Assembly (NCBI GenBank): GCA_965651365.1
Contig: CBFGSA010000066.1
Coordinates: forward strand, 1-16,518
Direction of reading: 5' to 3'
DNA length: 16,518 nucleotides
Origin: DASSBG01 sp965651365
Lineage (GTDB): Bacteria; Pseudomonadota; Gammaproteobacteria; Xanthomonadales; Rhodanobacteraceae
Within the stretch, counting starts at the first letter, position 1. Every line of letters begins with the position of its first letter. The position numbers and the translations under genes were made by a program. The notes beneath the pieces are model-generated. The model searched no databases. It had not been told where the DNA came from and saw only the letters and a program-made list of their open reading frames with translations. This document shows, piece by piece, positions 7,717 through 13,379 of the stretch.

Positions 7717-7741
7717 GTAACTGTTACAAAGCGGATGTTAC
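7717..7741. promoter_or_regulatory. Candidate operator: GTAACTGTTAC palindrome plus TGTTAC half-site between R2 and family A copy 2
   Basis: GTAACTGTTAC at 7717-7727 is a perfect palindrome around its central base. A second TGTTAC follows at 7736-7741, 14 nt after the first TGTTAC at 7722-7727. The TAACNGTTA core is the same as at 4494-4502 beside R1. It lies 77 nt upstream of the R2 start and 133 nt upstream of the secreted-protein gene, so it could control both. Confidence 0.5.
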
Positions 7742-7859
7742 TTCCCTTGCCGTGGCGGCGGGCATAGCGTGATTTGCGCGCCGCTCTGGGCACCTGGCAA
7801 CACCCCGCCCGTCCCGAATGGCCGTCTGGACCTCACAAACCCTTACAAGGAGAAGCATC

Positions 7860-8444
7860 ATGAATACACGCATTTTCATCTTGATTCCGGCTCTGGCTCT
7901 GGCCACCACGGGTCTGTGCATCACGCGCATGGCAGCAGCGGATGCCGGTTCGGCCAATACCACGGCAAACGCAAGCGCTTACACCACAGGTCTCGTCAAG
8001 ACCGTGCTTCAGAGTGCCTCGAAGTATGTCAACATCAGCGCGGCCGTGAAGGATGGTTACGCACCCGCCACCGGCTGCGTCAGCGGCGCGGAAGGCGGCG
8101 CGCAGGGCATCCACTACGTGCGTTTCGACCTGGTAGGTGACGGCGAGCTGAATCCCGCCACGCCGGAAGTGCTGCTGTACGAGCCAACCCGATGGGGCAA
8201 TCTGCGCCTGGCTGGCGCCGAGTACCTGACCATCAAGGAAGCGTGGCACGCCAAGCATGGCGAAGCGACCGCGCCCATCGTGGGGGGCCAGCACATGTTC
8301 CTGCTCGCCGAACCCAACCGCTTTGTCATCCCCGATGCATATGCGCTGCGGGTGTGGGCGTTCAGGCAAAACCCCAACGGCATGTTCGCGCTCAGCAACG
8401 CCAACGTGACGTGCGAGTACTACCAACCCGAAGAAGGGGGTTGA
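7860..8444 (+). CDS. Secreted protein of unknown function, family A copy 2
   Basis: ATG at 7860 follows AAGGAGAAG at 7847-7855. The 194-residue product starts MNTRIFILIPALALATTGLC, a signal peptide with likely cleavage after AAA near residue 27. The mature part is clearly paralogous to 675-1244: ASKY, DGY, TGCVSG (C73), GIHYVRFDLVGDG, TPEVLLYEPTRWG, EPNRF, RVWAFRQNPNGMF and TCEYY (C185). Conservation covers the whole mature chain, including both cysteines, while the signal peptides differ. No named domain was recognised. It is divergent from R2 and is followed by a DUF4242 gene 112 nt downstream without a clear terminator between them, so unlike copy 1 the two may be co-transcribed. Confidence 0.88.
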   Translation: MNTRIFILIPALALATTGLCITRMAAADAGSANTTANASAYTTGLVKTVLQSASKYVNISAAVKDGYAPATGCVSGAEGGAQGIHYVRFDLVGDGELNPATPEVLLYEPTRWGNLRLAGAEYLTIKEAWHAKHGEATAPIVGGQHMFLLAEPNRFVIPDAYALRVWAFRQNPNGMFALSNANVTCEYYQPEEGG

Positions 8445-8556
8445 ATGAAAGCCGGCAATCGGTCAGCAAGGGCCACGGATGGCCCGCCCCGACGGAAACT
8501 GCAATTCCGGCGTAGACTGATCGGCACGACAAACGCTTCCGCGACGGAGAACTCCC

Positions 8557-8868
8557 ATGCCGCATTTCGTGATTGAAAGAGACCTCCCGGGCGCCGGACA
8601 GATGAGCCGGGAGGAGATGCAGGATGCCATTCGCACCAGCCTAGACACGCTGGACGAGCTGGGGCCGGAGATCCAGTGGATCCACAGCTTTGTGACCGAC
8701 GACAAGGTCTATTGCATCTATTTTTCTCCCGACGAATCGCTGATCCGCGAGCACGCGCGCAAGGCCGGCTTTCCCGCAGACCGGGTGGGCGCGGTGCGCA
8801 ACATGCTTCGCAGCGACGGCGTGCTCGCGGCTGGGGCCGTTCTCGGCCAGCCAGAGGCGACCGGCTGA
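8557..8868 (+). CDS. DUF4242 protein (SCO4226-like), family B copy 3
   Basis: ATG at 8557 follows GACGGAGA at 8543-8550. The 103-residue cytoplasmic product (MPHFVIERDLPGAGQMSREE..., IQWIHSFVTDDKVYCIYFSP, REHARKAGFPADRVGAVR) is close to copy 1 over the first ~90 residues. The C-terminal tail AAGAVLGQPEATG lies inside the left 109-bp direct repeat. Its TGA stop (8866-8868) abuts the stop of an inverted R-gene remnant (TCA at 8869-8871), making the palindrome TGATCA. This suggests the gene once converged directly on R3, now 4.4 kb away. See copy 1 for the family. Confidence 0.9.
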   Translation: MPHFVIERDLPGAGQMSREEMQDAIRTSLDTLDELGPEIQWIHSFVTDDKVYCIYFSPDESLIREHARKAGFPADRVGAVRNMLRSDGVLAAGAVLGQPEATG

Positions 8869-8935
8869 TCAATCAGACGATGCGTGTGTCACGGCGCGGA
8901 TGGCGCGTACAACGGCGCCCGGGGTCATGCGCGCA
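8827..8935 (+). repeat. Left 109-bp direct repeat flanking the 8936-13270 insert
   Basis: It matches 13271-13379 at 106 of 109 positions (offset 4444), with differences C/T, A/G and C/T. It spans the last 13 codons and stop of DUF4242 copy 3 plus the last ~21 codons of an R gene on the opposite strand. Homology stops sharply at 8935, where the transposase remnant begins. Confidence 0.92.
8869..8935 (-). pseudogene. C-terminal relic of an R-type regulator gene
   Basis: On the minus strand this reads ARMTPGAVVRAIRAVTHASS then D and TGA. It equals the R3 terminus (ARMTPGAVVRAIRAVTHTSP then D) except for two residues. It is the R-gene half of the left direct repeat and is cut off at 8935 by the insert. 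Confidence 0.85.
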
Positions 8936-9230
8936 AGAAACTGGAGCGCCTGTGCCGCTACATCGCCAGACCCGCCGTGTCGGAGAAAAGGCTGTCGCTC
9001 ACATCCAAAGGCAAGGTTCGTTACCACCTGAAGACTCCCTGCCGCGACGGCACCACGCACGTCATTTTTGAACCGCTGGATTTCATTGCCAAACTGGCTG
9101 CCTTGGTGCCCAAGCCCGGAATGAACCTCACCCGGTTCCACGGCGTGTTTGCACCCAATAGCCGAACCGCGCTGCGGTGACACCTGCCAAGCACGGCAAG
9201 GCCAGCATGCAGCACCGGCCCTGCTCCAGG
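8936..9230 (+). pseudogene. IS91-family transposase C-terminal remnant, frameshifted
   Basis: The frame ending at 9180 reads KKLERLCRYIARPAVSEKRL, SLTSKGKVRYHLKTPCRDGT, THVIFEPLDFIAKLAALVPK, then LTRFHGVFAPNSR. This is the late part of IS91-type (ISCR-like) Y2 rolling-circle transposases. A +1 frameshift near 9170-9180 lets the typical continuation VTPAKHGK appear in the next frame from 9177. The catalytic tyrosine region, the N-terminal zinc-binding part and both element ends are missing. The match begins right at the edge of the left 109-bp repeat, so the repeat boundary and the transposase break coincide. Non-functional; the right edge is approximate. Confidence 0.75.
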
Positions 9231-9307
9231 GTCAAAATCAGGCAGATTGCGCCGCAGTCACGGGCCGCAGAATCTGGTTTCGGCACTGAATCCGCTGCGG
9301 ATCAGCG

Positions 9308-9336
9308 TGGAATAGGGCGTTTATCCGTCTTATACT
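9308..9336 (+). promoter_or_regulatory. Possible promoter of the kinase gene
   Basis: TATACT at 9331-9336 is a good -10 in GC-rich surroundings, with TGGAAT (three of six to TTGACA) 17 nt upstream at 9308-9313. It would start transcription about 35 nt before the ATG at 9379. The -35 is weak. Confidence 0.3.
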
Positions 9337-9378
9337 CGGCCGCGCATGGCTGGCCGCGGCCCTGAGGGAATCCGCAAC

Positions 9379-10410
9379 ATGAGCACCGACCCGCAGGAAC
9401 TCGAGCGGCGCTTCGCCGAACTCGCCGCTCTCGATGGCCCGCGCCGCATCGACGCATTGCGCACGCTGGAGACCGAATCGCCCGAGCTGGCTCGCCGCCT
9501 GGCCGCCTTGCTGGACGCTCACGAGGCCACGCTCGACCCGCTCGATCATCTCCACGAAACGGCACTGCGCCATCTGTCCGATTTTGATCCTGAAACGCTT
9601 GTCGGCCGGCAACTCGGCGACTGGACGCTGTCGCGCGTGATCGGCCGGGGCGGCATGGGCGTGGTGTACGAGGCACGCAGCAAGCGCGACGGGATCGCGC
9701 AGGAGGCGGCCATCAAGCTGCTGGCCGCACCCATCTTCAACGAGAGCGCCGCGGAGCGCTTCGTGCAGGAAGCACGCGCGTTGGCACGACTCGACCACCC
9801 GGGCATCTGCCGCCTGCGCGACTGGGGGCGATCGCCGCAGGGTTGGCCGTACCTGGTGCTCGACCTGGTCCATGGCACGCCCTTGCCGGGGGACGGCGAC
9901 GGACGCCCGCTGCGAGACAGGCTGGCAACGATGGCGCGCATCGCCGATGCGGTGGCCGCGGCGCACCGGCAACTGGTAGTGCATCTCGACCTGAAGCCCG
10001 CCAACGTGCTGATGGCCGACGATCGCCGTCCGGTGCTGCTGGACTTCGGCGTGTCACGGGTGCTCAACGACGAGGATGCCGGCAGCACGACACAGACGCG
10101 CTGGCTGACGCCGCGCTACGCCAGCCCCGAGCAGTTGCGCGGCGAACCGGCCACCGCGGCCGCCGACATCTACGCGCTGGGCGTGATGCTTTATGAACAG
10201 GCCACCGGCCAACCGCCGTTCGACCTCGATGGCGTCACCGTGACCGAGGCACTGCACCGCATGGAACAAGGTGCAGCGCCACCCGGCAGGGTCGTCCGTG
10301 GATTGCCGCGCGATCTCGATGCGATCTGCGCACGTGCCATGCACTCCGATCCGGGGCGCCGCTATGCCAGCGCCGGCGCCTTCGCCGACGACGATCCCGG
10401 GCATTACTGA
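9379..10410 (+). CDS. Ser/Thr protein kinase, truncated after the catalytic domain
   Basis: ATG at 9379 is preceded by GAGGGAA at 9364-9370. The product is 343 residues. Residues 1-75 form the helical head usual in ECF-linked kinases. The kinase domain covers ~81-335: Gly-rich loop GRGGMGVVY at 89-97, catalytic Lys113 (AIKLL), HLDLKPAN at 202-209 with D204 and N209 (Leu replaces the Arg of HRD), DFG at 222-224, SPEQLRG near 249, and DIYALG from D263. All catalytic residues are present. Family members normally continue with a membrane helix and TPR or WD repeats; here the gene runs out of frame into an RCC1-type gene at about 10391 and stops after DDDPGHY. No sigma-factor gene precedes it. It is either a soluble mini-kinase or a decaying gene. 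Confidence 0.75.
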   Translation: MSTDPQELERRFAELAALDGPRRIDALRTLETESPELARRLAALLDAHEATLDPLDHLHETALRHLSDFDPETLVGRQLGDWTLSRVIGRGGMGVVYEARSKRDGIAQEAAIKLLAAPIFNESAAERFVQEARALARLDHPGICRLRDWGRSPQGWPYLVLDLVHGTPLPGDGDGRPLRDRLATMARIADAVAAAHRQLVVHLDLKPANVLMADDRRPVLLDFGVSRVLNDEDAGSTTQTRWLTPRYASPEQLRGEPATAAADIYALGVMLYEQATGQPPFDLDGVTVTEALHRMEQGAAPPGRVVRGLPRDLDAICARAMHSDPGRRYASAGAFADDDPGHY

Positions 10411-10897
10411 CACCACCGGCATTGCAACCGGATTAGGCCATTCCTGCGCCGTGCAGCAAGACGGCACCGCGCACTGCTGGGGACTCAACGACCGCGGCCG
10501 ACTGGGCGATGGCGGTACCGTGGACAGCACGTCGCCGGTCGCCGTCAGCGGATTGCCCGGCACCATCGCCATCGTGGCCGGGAGTTCGCACACCTGTGCC
10601 CTGCTCGACGACGGCTCGGTGCGCTGCTGGGGCGGCAACGGCCGCGGCCAGCTCGGCAACGGAGGAGATACGGACAGCACCACGCCGGTATCTGTCGCGG
10701 GCATGGACAACGCCATCGCGCTGTCCAGCCACAGCGACCACACCTGCGCCGTGCTCGACGACCTCACGGTGAAATGCTGGGGCGGCGGCGCGAGTGGGCA
10801 GTTCGGCAACGGCCTGGTCGGCTTCTCCGTCTCGCCGAAGCAGGTCGCCGGCACACCGTTCGAGTCGCAGATCATCTTTGCCAACGGCTTCGAATGA
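10397..10897 (+). pseudogene. RCC1-repeat protein, 5'-truncated
   Basis: From about 10397 the frame reads PGITDTTGIATGLGHSCAV, followed by three RCC1-type repeats with paired cysteines (HSCAVQQDGTAHCWG, HTCALLDDGSVRCWG, HTCAVLDDLTVKCWG). It ends QIIFANGFE, the same tail type as the intact gene downstream. RCC1 repeats form beta-propeller blades, seven per propeller, so at least half is missing. There is no signal peptide, start codon or ribosome-binding site; the upstream sequence in this frame is antiphase kinase DNA. The junction with the kinase lies around 10390-10397. Confidence 0.8.
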
Positions 10898-10994
10898 GCG
10901 CCGACACGCCTTGGCGCCTTGCAGGATATCCATGAGCCGTTTGCCGGCATTTTGCCGCCAGAGTCTATGAACCTTTCTTTCCCGGGGAACGACG

Positions 10995-13184
10995 ATGCCG
11001 AATTTGCGAAAAACGATCCTGCTGGCCGGGGGGCTGTGGCTGGCGGCACTGGGTGGCGCCATGCTGGCACCACCGGCCTCCGCGGCCAGCCGCGTAACCG
11101 CCATGGGCGATTCGAGTTGTGCCATCGCGCCGGGCGGCACAGTGCAGTGCTGGGGCATCGATGCGCCGTTCGACACCGTGCCGGGACGCGCCGCGTTCAT
11201 CGGGGGCTTTCCGGACGATCTCGCCGCCATCGCGGGGCCGGCTTACAGCTTATGCGGTCTGACGGCGGGCGGCGGCGTGCTGTGCAAGGGTTACTACCCG
11301 GGCGATGGTGCCAGCGACTTCACGGAAACACCGCTGGCACCCATCGGCATGTCCAATGGCGTGATCGACATATCGCGCAGTTACGGCCACGTCTGCGCCG
11401 TCAAGGACGATGGCAGCGTGTGGTGCTGGGGCAGCGCCTGGTACGGGCTCGGCGATGCCGCCGTCACGACCTACAGCCTTGCGCCCATCGAGGTACTGCC
11501 GGCGAGTTTCCACGCCCGCGGGGTCTCGCTGGGTCCGAATTCCGCCTGCACCTGGAACCAGAGCGGCGAATTGCGCTGCTGGGGCGCCAACTACTACGGA
11601 CAGGTCGGCGTGGGGAACGTCGGCGACACCATCAACACGCCGACTGTCGTGGCGGGGGTTGCCAACGTGCTGGGCGCCGATACGGGCATCGTTCACAGTT
11701 GCGCCGTCGTGGTCGGCGGCGCCGTGTATTGCTGGGGTCAGAACGACTACAGCCAGCTTGGCGATGGCACCTACGCCAACAGCGAGGCCCCGGTGCTTGC
11801 AAGCAATTTCGGCGGCATCAATGTCGCCGCGGTCTTCACCGGATACGAAACCACCTGCGTGCAATCGACAGCAGGGACGGTGACCTGCAACGGCGCTGAT
11901 TACAACGGCCAGACCGCCCCTTCGGGAACCTTGCAGGCCGATGCCGGACAGCTCGCCATGGGCGACGAACACGGCTGCGCACTGGTCGGCGGGCGAGCCG
12001 AGTGCTGGGGCAACAATGCCGTCGGCCAGCTCGGCACCGGCATGCCGGGCAGCGAGTACCTGCCCGCCCGGAACATGGCCCTGGACCTGGCGCAGGCACC
12101 ACGACCCTATTGGCACCACGGCTGCACGGCGGACAATCTCGGCAATGCGATCTGCTGGGGCGGCGGCTACTACGGCACGGGCGAGCCGCTGCCACTGGAT
12201 CCCATCGCGCATCACCTCGCGCAGGGCATTGGCGGCATGGTTTCGCGTGCCGAGGCAGGCTCATCGCACCAATGCGTACTGCGCACCGATGGCGAGGTCT
12301 TGTGCTGGGGCTTCAACTTCTACGGCGCCCTCGGTAACGGTAGTACAAGCAACGAAAACGAACCAACCCCGTATGTGGTCAACGGCATCACCCAGGCCGT
12401 GACCCAGATCTCCGCCGGCAACTACCACAATTGCGCCTTGCTGCAAGACAAGACGGTGGCGTGCTGGGGCATCAACTGGGCCGGACAGTCCGGCGTCGCG
12501 GATTTCAACAATGTCCTCACCGCAACGACCGTGGCCGGGCTTTCCGACGTCCGGCAGATCAGCGTGGGCACCAACAACAGTTGTGCCGTCAACGGCGACG
12601 GCGAGGTGTGGTGCTGGGGCGACAATCAGTACGGCCAGCTCGGCATAGGTGACACCACGCCACAGCAAAGCGCGGTACCGGTGAAAGTAAACGGCCTGCC
12701 GGCAGCGGCAACGCAGGTTTCGATCACCAACTGGCATGCTTGTGCCGTACTCGTTACGGGAAAGATCGCCTGCTGGGGCGCCGGCTGGTACGGCAACCTG
12801 GGCAACGGTGACTGGAACGACAGCACGACACCGGTGCTCGTGGACTCCAGCGAAACCTTTGTGCAGGTGGCCGCGGGAGCTACGCACACCTGCGCGCGAT
12901 CCACCGGCAACGACGTTTACTGCTGGGGCGACGGCACTTACGGCCAGTTGGGCGTCGGGGTGCTGGACAGCGCCAATACACCGCTGAAGGTCGATATCAA
13001 AGCAACCGATATCCAGGCTGGCACCAACACGACATGCGCCCTAGGCATCGACAACCGTGCCTGGTGCTGGGGCGCCAACGAGAGCGCCCAGCTCGGCATA
13101 GGACGACGTGGCATTTCGGAAACTCCGGTCGAAGTGGTCGGCTTCGGGGACTCGATCTTCGACAGCGGTTTCGAGGGGGACTGA
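10995..13184 (+). CDS. Secreted RCC1-repeat (beta-propeller) protein with IFxxGFE tail
   Basis: ATG at 10995 follows GGGGAA at 10984-10989. The 729-residue product has a signal peptide (MPNLRKTILLAGGLWLAALG, cut after PPASA at about 30). Fourteen RCC1-type repeats follow, each with a C-x(8-9)-C-x-G core; twelve read CWG, with CKG in repeat 2 and CNG in repeat 6. I count 28 cysteines, all in these pairs, and 14 repeats fit two seven-bladed propellers. The C-terminus is DSIFDSGFEGD, a tail seen on many exported proteins of this bacterial group (recalled, not searched). Eukaryotic RCC1 acts on Ran; exported bacterial relatives have no such role, and binding or adhesion is only a guess. It follows a truncated paralogue by 97 nt. 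Confidence 0.9.
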   Translation: MPNLRKTILLAGGLWLAALGGAMLAPPASAASRVTAMGDSSCAIAPGGTVQCWGIDAPFDTVPGRAAFIGGFPDDLAAIAGPAYSLCGLTAGGGVLCKGYYPGDGASDFTETPLAPIGMSNGVIDISRSYGHVCAVKDDGSVWCWGSAWYGLGDAAVTTYSLAPIEVLPASFHARGVSLGPNSACTWNQSGELRCWGANYYGQVGVGNVGDTINTPTVVAGVANVLGADTGIVHSCAVVVGGAVYCWGQNDYSQLGDGTYANSEAPVLASNFGGINVAAVFTGYETTCVQSTAGTVTCNGADYNGQTAPSGTLQADAGQLAMGDEHGCALVGGRAECWGNNAVGQLGTGMPGSEYLPARNMALDLAQAPRPYWHHGCTADNLGNAICWGGGYYGTGEPLPLDPIAHHLAQGIGGMVSRAEAGSSHQCVLRTDGEVLCWGFNFYGALGNGSTSNENEPTPYVVNGITQAVTQISAGNYHNCALLQDKTVACWGINWAGQSGVADFNNVLTATTVAGLSDVRQISVGTNNSCAVNGDGEVWCWGDNQYGQLGIGDTTPQQSAVPVKVNGLPAAATQVSITNWHACAVLVTGKIACWGAGWYGNLGNGDWNDSTTPVLVDSSETFVQVAAGATHTCARSTGNDVYCWGDGTYGQLGVGVLDSANTPLKVDIKATDIQAGTNTTCALGIDNRAWCWGANESAQLGIGRRGISETPVEVVGFGDSIFDSGFEGD

Positions 13185-13270
13185 CCGCACGGGTCCCGCC
13201 CACACGCCTTTGAAAGCCGTTTTCACGCGCGGCCAACACCGCTGCGCGACACGCCAAATCGACCACCATT

Positions 13271-13312
13271 GCGGCTGGGGCCGTTCTCGGCCAGCCAGAG
13301 GTGACCGGCTGA
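13271..13312 (+). pseudogene. C-terminal relic of a DUF4242 gene
   Basis: The in-frame reading is AAGAVLGQPEVTG then TGA, equal to the end of DUF4242 copy 3 except Ala-to-Val. Its stop abuts the R3 stop, forming TGATCA at 13310-13315, so it is the leftover of a B gene that converged on R3. Confidence 0.85.
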
Positions 13313-13379
13313 TCAATCAGGCGATGTGTGTGTCACGGCGCGGATGGCGCGTACAACGGCGCCCGGGGTCATGCGCGCA
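13271..13379 (+). repeat. Right 109-bp direct repeat flanking the insert
   Basis: It matches 8827-8935 with three mismatches. It contains a DUF4242 gene tail and the true 3' end of R3. The sequence just left of 13271 no longer matches DUF4242 copy 3, so homology begins sharply here. Confidence 0.92.

Noticed and set aside
7641..7793. N-terminal extension of R2 to 7793
   Set aside because: The extra 51 residues are basic and not shared with R1 or R3 beyond the short leader. They would cover the TAACNGTTA site, and the ATG at 7640 has the shared GGGG ribosome-binding site.
8470..8486. GGGCCA/TGGCCC hairpin after family A copy 2 as a terminator
   Set aside because: The stem is only 6 bp and no T tract follows.
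11082..13150. Periodic repeats that might suggest a CRISPR or tandem DNA array
   Set aside because: The periodicity is at protein level (RCC1 repeats of about 50 residues with variable DNA), inside one open frame.
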